Positions 1 to 10,200 are shown, counted from the stretch's first letter. The stretch is DNA of 32,328 bases from Acidobacteriota bacterium (GCA_016179055.1 JACOSC010000306.1:1-32328), one strand, 5' to 3'. The notes: generated by a model not told the origin, from the letters alone. Numbers and translations are program-made.

Positions 1-149
1 CCCGGTCCTGCGGTCCGCCCATCTCGATAAGTGGGCGCCACCGATCTCGTGGTTGGGAAACAGAAAGTTAAAGTTCGAGTGGGGAGGTTCCGTTTAATCC
101 TTAATTCTGAGACTTAGGCTTCAGCGAAAATCACTGATAATGATAGAGC

Positions 150-176
150 GGGGGCTCCCAAACATTGGGAGCCCCC
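150..176 (-). terminator. Hairpin after the DUF11 gene, possible terminator
   Basis: A perfect 11-bp stem (GGGGGCTCCCA at 150-160 pairing with 166-176) and a 5-nt loop lie 11 bp past the stop codon of the minus-strand DUF11 gene. No T-run follows on the minus strand, so it may stabilise the transcript end rather than act as a classical intrinsic terminator. The remaining bases 1-149 show no gene. Confidence 0.5.
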
Positions 177-187
177 TGGGGGTGGGC

Positions 188-3100
188 TTAGGGTTTGGCA
201 AGCTGGATGGTAATAGTGACGGAATCATCATTATTACCCGACAGGCTCTCCGCTGAACTCGTACTCACGTGGGCTTTGTTCTGGAGAGTGGTCAAATCCA
301 GCAACCCGGTGGGCGGGATATTGACAGTCGTCACGATCGTAAAGCTGGCCTGATCACCCGGAGACCCGGCAGGCGCCAGGGTTCCTACGTTGTAAGTTAA
401 CGTCTGGCCGGCCACACTGGTCGGGGCGGGCGTGGATTCACCAGGCACAAACGTCATGCCCGCCGGCAGGGTATCGGTCAGAACCACATTGTTGGCCGGC
501 GCGGTCCCCAGGTTCTTGGCCACCACGGAATACTTTACCTTTACCTCCACACCGGACTTCGTCACCGCCGCGTCCGCCGCCAGTACGGCGCTGGAGCAGG
601 CGCTCTTATTGTTGGCAATGTTCGGCTCCGGCGTGTCGGTAAAAATTTCTGCCGTGTTGCTCAGAGAACCGCTGGTGGCCGTGATATTCACCGTGATTGT
701 CGCGAGGCCCGCCGATCCCGGCGTTAGCGTACCAATATTAAAGGTTACCTTGCCGGTAACTGGATCAAATGTGCCGCCCGGACCCGGACGGACATTATTT
801 ACTCCCACCGGCAATGTGTCGACGATGGTCACATTCACGGCCGGCGCACTACCCGTGTTGCCGAAGTTGAGGGTGTAGGTGGCGTCAGTTCCCGCGGTTA
901 CGGTTGCGGGGCAGACTTTGGCAATCGTCACATCGGCCGAGAGCACCGACGTCGTGGCTTGCGCCTTATTGTTGTTGGGATTAGATTCAGGTGTCGTCGT
1001 AGTGATCTCTACGTTGTTGGTCAGGGTTCCGCCCGTCGTGGTGCGGTTGACCGTAACCGTGATGGTGACGGAGCCAGCGCCGCCCGCCGCCAGCGTGCCC
1101 ACGGTGAAGGTCACCGTTCCTCCGGCTTGTGCAAAAGTTACGCCTGCGGGCGCCGTAGCGCTCTTGAAGGTCACGCCTGCCGGCAGCGTATCGACCACCT
1201 TAACGTTTTCCGCGGCCGCGCTACCCAAGTTACTATAGTTGATGGTATAGGTCAAGTCGCTGCCCGACACCACGGTGGCCGGCGCGCTCTTATTGAGGGT
1301 GACGTCCGCCGACATCACGTCCGTACTGGCTTGCGCTTTGTTGTTGTTGGGATTGGACTCCGGCGTGGTCGTGGAGATTTCCACGTTGTTAACTAAGGCG
1401 CCACCCGTTGTCGTAGTATTCACTGTGACCGTGATCGTGGCTGACCCGGTGGCGCCCGCCGCCAGCGTCCCCACGGTGAAGGTAACCACCCCCGCGGTCT
1501 GCGTGAAAGTGACACCTGCCGGTGCCGTGGCGCTCTTGAAGGTCACGCCGGGCGGCAAGGTATCAACCACTTTTACGTTATCCGCCGGTGCCGTCCCTTG
1601 GTTGCTGTAATTGATGGTGTAGGTCAGGTCACTGCCCGACACTATCGTCAACGGCGCGCTCTTGGCGATGGTCACGTCGGCCGAGAGCACCGCCGTGGTC
1701 GTTTGCGCCTTGTTGTTATTGGGGTTGGACTCGGGCGTAGTGGTAGAGATCTCGACGTTGTTGATCAACGTGCCACCCGTCGTCGTACGGTTCACAGTAA
1801 CCGTGATCGAGGCCGTACCGCTTCCACCCGGAAGCAAGGCGCCCACCGCGAAGGTCACGGTGCCGGTTAGGACATCAAACACTCCGCTGGGACTGGCGCT
1901 TACAAAAGTGACGCCGGCCGGCATCGTGTCGACGATCTTCACATTGTCCGCAGGCGCGGTTCCTTGGTTGCTGAAGTTGAGGGTGTAGGTCAGGTCGTTG
2001 CCGGATATGACGGTCAATGGCGCGCTCTTGACGATGGTCACGTCGGCGGAGAGCACCGCTGTGGTCGTCTGCGCCTTGTTGTTATTGGGATTGGATTCTG
2101 GCGTGGTCGTGGAAATTTCCACGTTGTTGATTAAATTGCCGCCCGTCGTGCTTAGATTCACAGTGACCGTGATCGTGGCACTGCCCGTGGCCGCCGGCGC
2201 CAGCGTGCCCACGGTGAAGGTCACCACTCCAGCGGCCTGCGTGAAAGTGACACCGGCCGGCGCGGTACCGCCCTTGAAGGTCACACCAGGAGGCAACGTG
2301 TCGACGAATTTTACATTCTCCGCCGGCGCCGTCCCCAGGTTACTGTAGTTGAGGGTGAAGGTCATATCACTGCCGGTGACGACGGTGGTCGGCGCGTTCT
2401 TGGTGATGGTCACATCGGCGGAGAGCACGTCTGTACTAGCCTGAGCCTTGTTGTTGTTGGCGTTGGACTCCGGTGTTGTCGTGGAGATTTCCACGTTGTT
2501 AATCAACGTACCGCCAGTCGTCGTGGTGTTGACGGTGACCGTGACGGTGGCGGCCCCGGTAGCCCCTGCGGCCAGCGTCCCCACCGTGAAGGTCACGACG
2601 CCCGCGGCTTGTGTGAAGGTGACGCCTGCCGGGGCCGTGGCGCCCTTGAAGGTCACAACGGGGGGGAGTGTGTCGACGATCTTGACGTTCTCCGCCGGAG
2701 CGGTCCCTTGATTCTTGTAATTAAGGGTGTAGGTCAGGTCGTTGCCGGAGATCACGGTCAACGGCGCGCTCTTAGTAATGGTCACGTCGGCAGAGAGCAC
2801 GTCGGTGCTGGCTTGTGCTTTGTTGTTGTTGGGATTAGACTCCGGCGTCGTCGTGGAGATTTCCACATTGTTGATCAACGTACCGCCGGTGGTCGTCGTG
2901 TTCACGGTAACCGTGATGGTGGCCGTGCCCGTGGCGCCCGCCGCCAGTGTGCCGACGGTGAAGGTCACCACTCCCGCGGCTTGCGTGAAGGTAACACCCG
3001 CCTGCGCCGTGGCGCTCTTAAAGGTAACTCCCGCCGGCAGCGTATCGACGATCTTAACGTTCTCGGCGGCGGCGTTCCCTTGATTCTTGTAATTGAGTGT

Positions 3101-4474
3101 GTAGGTCAGGTCGTTGCCGGAAATCACCGTCGCCGGCGCGCTCTTGGTGATGGTCACGTCGGCGGCGGTCACGGAGGTCGTGCACGTACTGGTGTTATTC
3201 GAGGTCACCGTTTCCGCGGTCGTGGTAGAAATCTTGGCCGTGTTGAGCAGATCACCGCCGGTGACATTAACCATGACCGAGACTGTGGCCGTTCCGTTCG
3301 CTCCGGCCGCCAGCGTGCCGATGGTGAAAGTCACCGAACCGGGGGCTTGCGTGAAGGTCACACCGGCCGGCGCCGTTGCGCTGACGAAAGTTACCCCCGC
3401 GGGCAGGGTATCGACGAGAGTGACATTCTGGGCGGCGGCGGTACCCTGGTTGCTGTAATTGAGGGTATAGGCGATCGTGCTGCCGGTGAGCGCCGTCGCT
3501 GGGCATACCTTAGTGACGGCTACATCGGCCACGCCGACCGTGCTGGTGCAAGAGCTGGTGTTGTTGGCCGGGTTGCTGTCCTGCGTGGAAGTAGAAATCG
3601 CGGCGGAATTTGTCAAGGTTCCACTAGTGGCCGTCACATGAACGGTGATCGTCGCGCTGCCCGTTGCGCCCGATGCCAGTGTGCCGATGGCAAAGGTCAC
3701 CTTTCCCGTCGTGGCATCGAAGGTGCCCCCGGCGCTGGCGCTGACAAAGGTCACTCCGGCCGGCAGCGTGTCAACGATTGAAACCGCCTGGGCGGGCGAG
3801 GGGCCATTATTATTGTAGTTCAACGTGTAGGTGATATCCGTTCCGGACACGACATCCGCCGGACACACTTTGGCAATGGCCACATCCGCCAGCGGGCAGA
3901 TGGTGCTGGGCGGACTGAACGTTTGATTGTTGGCAAAGTTTACGTCGGTGTTGTCAATGATAATAACAATGCCGTTCGTGATCGACTTGCAAGCGCTGAG
4001 GTCGGCATTGACTTTTACGTCGAGGGCAATGTTGAAGTTGCTGCCCGATTTTATGTCGTTCACGAATCCGTCGCCATCGGCATCGATATTTCCCAGGAAT
4101 ATGATAACCTTGCCCGGCTGCGAAGTGGTATCCACGCGGCTGATTTGCGGCGGTAGTCCCGCGATGGTGGAAACCAATCGGACACTTCCGGGGACAAACG
4201 TCACATCCGTCGGCAACGTGTCTTCGATGCGGGTGTTGATGGCATCGCCGCCGCCCTGTACGCCAGTAATCAAATTCTGAACGTTGATCGTGTAAGTCAA
4301 CGTATCGCCGGCCAGAGCCGTTGTTTGACTCACCGCTTTGGTGATCGCCAAGTCCGGCTGCAGGATCTTGTTGGTTGGGATAGGGACGTTTTGCGTCGAG
4401 CCGGCGATCCCCCAGCTCAAAGTCGCGCCGTTAAATAATGAAGCTTCCTGACTGAGCCGTGTGCCGAACTGCAC
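188..4474 (-). CDS. Giant DUF11 repeat protein, main (C-terminal) part of a frameshifted gene
   Basis: This frame carries about eleven DUF11 (conserved repeat) domains. Each is a beta-sandwich of about 124 residues that opens with an ADVTITK-like segment and contains VDTLPAGVTF and a V-GTLAAG-TG-ATITVTV stretch. Units three to eight are nearly identical. DUF11 arrays are typical of secreted or surface proteins. No sorting signal, transmembrane tail or PEP-CTERM motif is visible at the C terminus, which ends ITIQLAKP. The nominal start is a GTG without a Shine-Dalgarno sequence. The same frame stays open upstream through VPSLDEQNRATAVGYYRVEY and meets the 3' end of the neighbouring reading frame, so the real start is at 5276 and the complete product would have about 1,695 residues. 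A role in adhesion or a surface layer is inference. Confidence 0.85.
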   Translation of the reverse strand: MQFGTRLSQEASLFNGATLSWGIAGSTQNVPIPTNKILQPDLAITKAVSQTTALAGDTLTYTINVQNLITGVQGGGDAINTRIEDTLPTDVTFVPGSVRLVSTIAGLPPQISRVDTTSQPGKVIIFLGNIDADGDGFVNDIKSGSNFNIALDVKVNADLSACKSITNGIVIIIDNTDVNFANNQTFSPPSTICPLADVAIAKVCPADVVSGTDITYTLNYNNNGPSPAQAVSIVDTLPAGVTFVSASAGGTFDATTGKVTFAIGTLASGATGSATITVHVTATSGTLTNSAAISTSTQDSNPANNTSSCTSTVGVADVAVTKVCPATALTGSTIAYTLNYSNQGTAAAQNVTLVDTLPAGVTFVSATAPAGVTFTQAPGSVTFTIGTLAAGANGTATVSVMVNVTGGDLLNTAKISTTTAETVTSNNTSTCTTSVTAADVTITKSAPATVISGNDLTYTLNYKNQGNAAAENVKIVDTLPAGVTFKSATAQAGVTFTQAAGVVTFTVGTLAAGATGTATITVTVNTTTTGGTLINNVEISTTTPESNPNNNKAQASTDVLSADVTITKSAPLTVISGNDLTYTLNYKNQGTAPAENVKIVDTLPPVVTFKGATAPAGVTFTQAAGVVTFTVGTLAAGATGAATVTVTVNTTTTGGTLINNVEISTTTPESNANNNKAQASTDVLSADVTITKNAPTTVVTGSDMTFTLNYSNLGTAPAENVKFVDTLPPGVTFKGGTAPAGVTFTQAAGVVTFTVGTLAPAATGSATITVTVNLSTTGGNLINNVEISTTTPESNPNNNKAQTTTAVLSADVTIVKSAPLTVISGNDLTYTLNFSNQGTAPADNVKIVDTMPAGVTFVSASPSGVFDVLTGTVTFAVGALLPGGSGTASITVTVNRTTTGGTLINNVEISTTTPESNPNNNKAQTTTAVLSADVTIAKSAPLTIVSGSDLTYTINYSNQGTAPADNVKVVDTLPPGVTFKSATAPAGVTFTQTAGVVTFTVGTLAAGATGSATITVTVNTTTTGGALVNNVEISTTTPESNPNNNKAQASTDVMSADVTLNKSAPATVVSGSDLTYTINYSNLGSAAAENVKVVDTLPAGVTFKSATAPAGVTFAQAGGTVTFTVGTLAAGGAGSVTITVTVNRTTTGGTLTNNVEITTTTPESNPNNNKAQATTSVLSADVTIAKVCPATVTAGTDATYTLNFGNTGSAPAVNVTIVDTLPVGVNNVRPGPGGTFDPVTGKVTFNIGTLTPGSAGLATITVNITATSGSLSNTAEIFTDTPEPNIANNKSACSSAVLAADAAVTKSGVEVKVKYSVVAKNLGTAPANNVVLTDTLPAGMTFVPGESTPAPTSVAGQTLTYNVGTLAPAGSPGDQASFTIVTTVNIPPTGLLDLTTLQNKAHVSTSSAESLSGNNDDSVTITIQLAKP
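880..3530 (-). repeat. Tandem 372-bp repeat array coding for DUF11 domains
   Basis: The GTCACGTCGGC-like word recurs near 1300, 1672, 2038, 2410, 2782 and 3154. The spacing is 372 bp, except one unit of 366 bp. Flanking words such as those encoding NNVEISTTTPESN recur with it. All spacings are multiples of three, so unit gain or loss keeps the frame. The high identity of the inner units points to recent intragenic duplication or gene conversion. Confidence 0.85.
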
Positions 4475-4547
4475 TAGGAACTTATCCGCCGGCTGCGCCA
4501 GTGTGTACTCGACGCGATAGTAGCCAACCGCTGTCGCACGATTCTGC

Positions 4548-5276
4548 TCATCGAGGGAGGGGACCCATGCGAGTAGTGGGATTGAAATTTGTCGGAATCT
4601 TGCTGATGTTGAGCTGGTCGCTGGCGAACGGACCCCGGAAGGTTACCACCACCTGGCCGGGACGATTCAAAAGATTATAGGTCTGGGTCTTGACGCCCGC
4701 GGTGGTCAGGTTAGGCGCGCCGGCAATGTCGTCGAAAATCCGGCTGCCAAAGGTAGTTGGTATGAATCGGGCTTTAGCGGCTGGGCGGCCCGCCGAGGTA
4801 GGAAGCGGCGCCTCGCCCGGGTTATCGATGGCGCCATTGCCATCATTATCCAGTCCGTCACGGTCCGATAAGAATGGATTCGTCGTATTAACATTCGTCG
4901 TGATCGGCGCCGTGGTAGAAATACCCGTAGTTTCCAACCTTAATATCCCAAGCGCGTTCTTGGAATGATCAAAAGTCAGATCGAAAAAGAAAGGTTGGTT
5001 GCTGACCGTCGTGTTATTAGATAACTCGAGGCGGGAGGCGATAATTTCCGTGTCATTGTAACCGGTAACGTTTCCCTTCGTCCAATTGAAGTTGGGGATC
5101 AAGTCGAGGGCGCTCGGATTCGCGTCGTTGGTGGTGCGTATGGGAGTCGGCGGCGCTTGCGCCCGCACGTACATATAAACACTGCCGAATATGATATACA
5201 AACCTACGAGAAGGAGCGCGACGGACTTGTAGACGCCCGTGTACTTTTTCAACCCTGTATGCATTGCGGATTTCAT
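4548..5276 (-). CDS. N-terminal part of the frameshifted DUF11 protein, secreted
   Basis: The chosen start (ATG at 5276) has an ideal AGGAGG eight bases upstream. It gives a lysine-containing N terminus, a hydrophobic segment (VALLLVGLYIIFGSVYMYV) and an AQA cleavage-type site near residue 41. The body is a beta-rich domain with a DGLDNDGNGAIDN calcium-loop-like stretch near residue 140. The frame stops at 4548 soon after NPTTRMG. Removing one G from the run at 4564-4566 continues the protein directly into the DUF11 frame (RM-VPSLDEQNR). The two segments are therefore almost certainly one gene, broken by a sequencing error or a recent mutation. Its start lies 40 bp after the stop of the LVIVD-like gene, so the two probably form an operon. 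A longer in-frame start at 5369 would overlap that gene and has no ribosome-binding site. Confidence 0.8.
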   Translation of the reverse strand: MKSAMHTGLKKYTGVYKSVALLLVGLYIIFGSVYMYVRAQAPPTPIRTTNDANPSALDLIPNFNWTKGNVTGYNDTEIIASRLELSNNTTVSNQPFFFDLTFDHSKNALGILRLETTGISTTAPITTNVNTTNPFLSDRDGLDNDGNGAIDNPGEAPLPTSAGRPAAKARFIPTTFGSRIFDDIAGAPNLTTAGVKTQTYNLLNRPGQVVVTFRGPFASDQLNISKIPTNFNPTTRMGPLPR

Positions 5277-5284
5277 TGGAATTC

Positions 5285-5290
5285 CCTCCT
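5285..5290 (-). promoter_or_regulatory. Ribosome-binding site fixing the DUF11 gene start
   Basis: AGGAGG on the minus strand, eight bases before the ATG at 5276. It excludes the longer in-frame start at 5369. Confidence 0.8.
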
Positions 5291-5316
5291 TAAGTATGGC
5301 CCAAAGCCCGTTATGA

Positions 5317-6279
5317 TTAATGGCGATCCGAAGCAGGCGCCTCCACCGGCTCCAACGCGCCGCTTCCATCTAAAGCGTACGCCTTGTCATCCTGCACCAG
5401 GACCTGCTCAATAATAAAAGGCAGGTCATAGCTGTTGGCGCTCATCAGAAAGTTGGGGCTGTCGGGATCGATGTTCACCACTTTGAGCGTGGAACCGTCC
5501 GACAAAAACGCATGGGTGATATTCATCGCCATGCCCTTGGCCGCTCCCGAAGCGCGGAATTTCCCCGCCAAGGTGGGTTTCGGGTCGAGGAAATCACCGA
5601 CCCCAATTCCCACGAGTTCATAAGGAGTAAGCAGGTAAACGGTATTATGGCGGATACGAATATCCAGGAGCGCGCCGAAGGCGCCGGAGAATTGAGCAAT
5701 AAGCTCGATGGCCGCGGGAACTTTAATATCGAGTACTCGGAATCCGTCCCTTTGGCTATCCACGACATAGGCATAGCTGCCAAACCGTTCAATATAATGC
5801 CCGGCGCTCGCCAGCCGGCTATTGTCCATCTTAAAACGGCCCAAGACTTCCGGCGGGTCCGTGGAAAGGAGATCGACGACCTTGAGGTGCGTGCGATCCA
5901 GAACCAGGATTTGATACTGAAGGGCGCCTTCCTGAATCGCCATAACCTCGCTGCCGTTGTCGAAACGGGCGCGTGCTTTCCACTCCCCGTCCTGCTTCTG
6001 CAAAAGCTGAATGGTTTGGCCTTCGACGACGAGCAGGTCGGTGAGATTCAGTCGGAGTCGTCCGGAGACTCCCGGATAGGGCGTATCGAGGTTCATGGGA
6101 AGCGCCTCTCGCAAGCTAAGCTCGATCTCTCCTCCGCCGGCGCGCTTAGCTGTGAAATCGGCGGCCAAAGCGTGATCTTCAGAATTGGCCCGCCAACCGC
6201 TCGTGGATATAACGAAGTAAAGTAGGACAATAAAAATCGCACTCAGGATTCGCTTGACCTTACCCATCAGATGTCTCAT
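5317..6279 (-). CDS. Secreted LVIVD/beta-propeller-like protein
   Basis: 320 residues with an N-terminal basic segment and a hydrophobic stretch (ILSAIFIVLLYFVISTSGW), a signal peptide or anchor. The rest is beta-rich, with repeated blades of the pattern Y-YVVDSQ-GFRVLDI, HNTVYLLTPYELVGI and THAFLSDGSTLKVVNI. These resemble LVIVD repeats, in which each blade reports a value, and a bacterial propeller fold fits. No catalytic motif is evident. The ATG at 6279 has AGGAG about ten bases upstream (minus-strand bases 6290-6294). The stop lies 40 bp before the DUF11 gene start, so co-expression is likely. A helper or partner role for the giant DUF11 protein is inference from gene order. Confidence 0.7.
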   Translation of the reverse strand: MRHLMGKVKRILSAIFIVLLYFVISTSGWRANSEDHALAADFTAKRAGGGEIELSLREALPMNLDTPYPGVSGRLRLNLTDLLVVEGQTIQLLQKQDGEWKARARFDNGSEVMAIQEGALQYQILVLDRTHLKVVDLLSTDPPEVLGRFKMDNSRLASAGHYIERFGSYAYVVDSQRDGFRVLDIKVPAAIELIAQFSGAFGALLDIRIRHNTVYLLTPYELVGIGVGDFLDPKPTLAGKFRASGAAKGMAMNITHAFLSDGSTLKVVNIDPDSPNFLMSANSYDLPFIIEQVLVQDDKAYALDGSGALEPVEAPASDRH

Positions 6280-6415
6280 CTTAGCTGATCTCCTTTTGCA
6301 TGGACATTAATCGAATAACTCACCTTGCCGAAGGGTCAAGAGCAAGTCACCTTCCACTCCAATCATATAGAGCAGAACGCGCGACCATTTTGGACAAAGA
6401 CGCGCAAAACATTTA

Positions 6416-6596
6416 GTAACTGTTCACAGGGATCGGGGGTCAGGGATCAGGAGCCAAGGTCCCGGTGGTACCGATGACTGTTAGGAATTATCGTGATTTA
6501 GAGATTAGGTGGGGCGGATGCTTAACGGCTTGCGGAGGTCTTTGGAAAATAAATCCAAGCAATATTGCCCGATCCCCGACCCCCGTGAACAGTTAC
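6416..6596. repeat. MITE-like inverted-repeat element, copy A (181 bp)
   Basis: The element starts GTAACTGTTCACAGGGATC and ends with the inverse form of that sequence (right end read inward: GTAACTGTTCACGGGGGTC), giving imperfect terminal inverted repeats of about 30 bp. A second copy at about 23775-23957 has the same orientation and roughly 80% identity along its whole length, including the shared internal word CGATGACTGTTAGGAATTAT. No coding capacity is seen. Its right end touches the next palindromic element. Confidence 0.8.
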
Positions 6597-7144
6597 AACG
6601 GGTGTGATTTCGGTACGATGTAAGCTCCGTAGAAGTCCCCCAGCTTGTCCTAACGACATGCCGATGCCAAAGAGAAACTGCGGAAGTTTCTGAGACGGGG
6701 CATGTGGTTGTCCATCTGGTCCACATGGCGCCCCTACGGGGCTCTGGAGTTTGGACACTAAATACTTCCCGGGCGATTTCAGATATATCGTTTCGGGCAA
6801 ACTTACCACCTTAGCCGGGCACTCGTACTCGCAGCTCCGCAGGAGCGTCATAAGATAGCCAGGGGCAGAGCGCGCAGCGTCGCCCCTGGGAGGTTAAAAA
6901 ATTTGCATAGAAGCCCTGAAGGGGCGGGATAAGGCCGACATTGCATTCGTCTCCTCTATTGCGCCCTTACAGGGCTTAGGCACATGGGGCGATTCCCTTT
7001 CCAGGGGCGACGCGCTGCGCGCTCTGCCCCTGGCTATCCTATTTCGCTCCTTCGGAGCTTCGCGCACTGGCGATTCACAAGACCGTCCAAACGTCCAACG
7101 TCCCTACGGGGCTTACATCGTACTGAGATCACGCCCGTTACAAC
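6592..7144. repeat. Composite nested palindrome, 553 bp
   Basis: Outer arms at 6592-6632 and 7104-7144 match as inverted repeats in about 35 of 41 positions (core GTACGATGTAAGC). Inner arms at 6854-6889 and 7001-7038 match completely apart from a 2-nt bulge. Each inner arm is itself a hairpin with CCAGGGGC/GCCCCTGG ends. Further small hairpins lie between them (AAGCCCTGAAGGGGC near 6909 and its inverse near 6965). The architecture resembles REP doublets (REPINs) or a non-autonomous element. Together with copy A this explains the gene-free stretch 6280-7292. Confidence 0.75.
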
Positions 7145-7180
7145 ATTTATAGCGCCGCTTGGCGCCTATTCAGGAAAGCG

Positions 7181-7220
7181 AAAAAGGCGGCGCCGGTTCC
7201 TTGTCGGAACCGGCATCGCC
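7181..7220 (-). terminator. Rho-independent terminator of the Ig/HYR gene
   Basis: On the minus strand a GC-rich stem with a small internal bulge (7206-7220 pairing with 7186-7200) and a 5-nt loop is followed at once by TTTTT (7185-7181). It lies about 75 bp downstream of the stop codon at 7293. Confidence 0.8.
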
Positions 7221-7238
7221 TCGTGGTATATGGCAGCC

Positions 7239-7267
7239 GGCGTTGGTCCCGGGTCAGGACCAACGCC
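7239..7267 (-). terminator. Second hairpin downstream of the Ig/HYR gene
   Basis: A perfect 11-bp stem GGCGTTGGTCC/GGACCAACGCC (7239-7249 with 7257-7267) and a 7-nt loop lie between the stop codon and the T-tailed terminator. It lacks its own T-run. It may protect the 3' end or assist termination. Confidence 0.5.
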
Positions 7268-7292
7268 GTTGCCAGAGGGGGTTAGGTTTGAG

Positions 7293-10200
7293 TTATTGTA
7301 AGTCGGCGAAGTCCACCTCCGTATAGACATCTAGCACAACGGTGGCGTTCTTGCAGGTCGTGGGCGCCGTTGCACTAATGCCTACCGAGTAACTTCCCGG
7401 AGCCAGCGCTAAGAACTTATAGAACCCGGTAGTGTCGGAGGTTGCCGTCGAGAGCGCCGTACCACTGCACCATGAACCGGAGTACAGCGAAACGGTTACT
7501 CCAGACTTGGCGACGCTGTTGATATCGGTCAAGTTGCCACCGACACCCGTCACTTTCTTACCAGATCCCACAAAAGAGGTGAGGATGGGCTCATTAATGC
7601 TAAGCGTACCCACCGTCAGCGAGGCACTGAAGTCGTAGCTCTCGAAGAAGGTGGTTTGCGCCGTCGCGGGGTAGCCCGTAGTCCCGATGAGTCGAGACCG
7701 CATATGAATTTGGATATCCACCGTTTGGCCGATGGCGGCCGGTATCCCCGACACCGTAACGCTGTTAGCCAGGGTCGACGGTCCACCTAACGGCTGCGAG
7801 AGGGTACCCGTTGCGGTGTTAACCACGATCGTTGCGCTTGACGTGATGTCTGTGGACGTTCCGTCTTGAGGGCAAGGACCGTTGATATACACATGCACGG
7901 GCACGGCGCCCCATAGCGCGAAGGCCCTCCCTCCCAGGCTGGCAGAGTTCGGGATTGTAATCGTCGCGCTAAAGGTGGTGGCAGCACCGGTATTGTTGGT
8001 GAGTTTGAGGTTGTACATGAAACCGCCCGGATTGGTCGCTGGGATCTTATATGTTCCAGTGGTGCCATCGGGCGAGAAGACCACGTCAAAGCCATTAGGT
8101 ATGTCGTTGCAGTTGGTGTCCCGCATGAACCCGTTGGCCGCCACGTTGACCACGGTAGCGCTGGTGCTGTTGCTGCCCGTGCAGCCTTTGCTATCTGTCA
8201 CGGTGACAGACACCGTGTAGGCGCCCGCGGCCGGGAACCCACTGGCAAGGACGGTGGTGGCGCTGCCATTGGTAAACGAAACAGCCGCTGGTCCAGTGAT
8301 GCTCCAACTATAACTTAACGTGCCGCATCCGCCCGACACACTCGCCGTAAAGGAAGTCGAGTTGCCTTGCAGGAAGCCGCCGTTAGCCGGGCTGATCGTC
8401 ACCACTGGCTGCGGGGTGGCATTGATGTTGGCCATGAGGGTGGCCGTGTTACCCGAGGTATCCGTAGCGGTAAAGGTGACTACGGTCGCCGCGCACTGCA
8501 CCGGAATACTGGCCGGCGCATTGTTCGTGACCACGACACCTGGGCAATTGTCTGAGGCGCAGCTACTAAAGCTATCCAGCCACGCCTTAATGGTCGGGTC
8601 GGTTGATGGTATCGAGGTAGTACCGGGCGGTACGCAGATCTTCAGTGCCCCTGAGCAGTTGGTGAACTTCGGGGGCTCGCAGTCGTTGACTGTCACGGTT
8701 TGTGTCTTCGGTATCGCCGTGTTCCCCGAACTGTCGGTGGCATTCCATGTGATCGTCGTGGTACCCTTCGGAAATGCCGCCGTTAGAGCCAGACTGTCGC
8801 TACGGGTGCCAGTGGCTACCAGGCCCGTATCGCAGTTATCGGTTACGGCCGGCGCGGTAATGGCTATCACGGCCGAGCAGAGTCCGGGGTCGTTGCACTT
8901 GGTGATGTTGGCGGGTTGGGCGATCACCGGCTTTTCGCAGTCGTTGACCGTCACGGTTTGCGTCGCCGTGGATGTGTTGCCCGCTGTGTCCGTTGCAACC
9001 CAGGTGATCGTCGTGGAGCCCTTCGGGAATGGTGCCGTCAGAGCAAGACTGTCGCTACGGGTGCCAACCAGACTGGCTACCGCGCAGTTATCGGTTACGG
9101 CCGGCGCGGTAATGGCTACCACGGCCGAGCAGAGTCCGGGGTCGTTGCACTTAGTGATGTTGGCGGGTTGGGTGATCACCGGCGGTATGCTGTCGATACT
9201 CAAGTTCGCACCGCTGGATAGGACAGAACCGCACACGTTGGAGACGATAACACTGTAAGTGCCGACATCGCCCGCGGCAACAGACGGAATGGTAAAGCTG
9301 CTGCCGGTTGCGCCAGCAATGTTGACGCCGTTCTTCTCCCACTGATAGGATATCGGCGCTGTGCCAGTGGCCGTCACGGAAAACGACACCGACGAGCCAA
9401 TGCACACTTGCGACACACTGACCGGCTGGGCGGTGATGCTGGGCGGGGTGTTGACCGTCAAGGTCGCTGCGGCGGAAGTCGCCATGCCGCACGTGTTAGT
9501 GAATTTGGCACGATACTGGTTCCCGCTCAGGGATAGGCTAGTCGGTGCGACGGTGAGAGTCGTGCTCGTCGCCCCGGCAATGTCGGTGAAGCTGCCACCG
9601 GGGACTTTGACTTGCCACTGTACCGATGGGGCTGTCCCACTGGCCGCTGCCGTAAAGGTGGCCGCCGCGGGCGCGCACACCGTTTGATTCGCCGGATTGG
9701 TTGTCACCGTGGGCGCGACGCACGCCGCACAGGTGGAGATCGCTGCGGTATCAGTGGACGCATTTACGTATGCGTAACCAGCCGCTTCGGTGCCGGCGCC
9801 TGAGCCGCCGTTGGCGGCTTTGACGACCGTACTGTTGGAGTTGTTACTATTGGAGTTGTAGGCAACAATGGTCGTCTTGCAGCCGTTCGAAGGGGCCGTG
9901 AACGTGAACGTGATAGTGCTCCCGGATAGGCTACCGCAGACTTCGGTATTACCCAGATCCGTGCTCTTAATGATAACTTTGACGCCGGGGCTAGCGGAGC
10001 TGCACGGACTCGATGTCGTCGTAGAGGCGTCTGTAGCGTTAATGATCTTGCTTGTGACCGTTGTCCCAACTACCAGCTTGTATTTGCTATTGTTGAGTGG
10101 GGTTAGCGGGGTGACGCCCGTACATGCCGAGGTTGTGTTGCACAGTGAACCCACGGCGATGCCGTCCGTAAAGGACGCTTGTGCCGTTTGAGCAGAGCTC

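Noticed and set aside
2609..3781. 390-codon plus-strand open frame
   Set aside because: It lies antisense to the DUF11 repeats, has low-complexity Arg/Gly-rich product and repeats in step with the 372-bp unit; an artefact of repeat composition.
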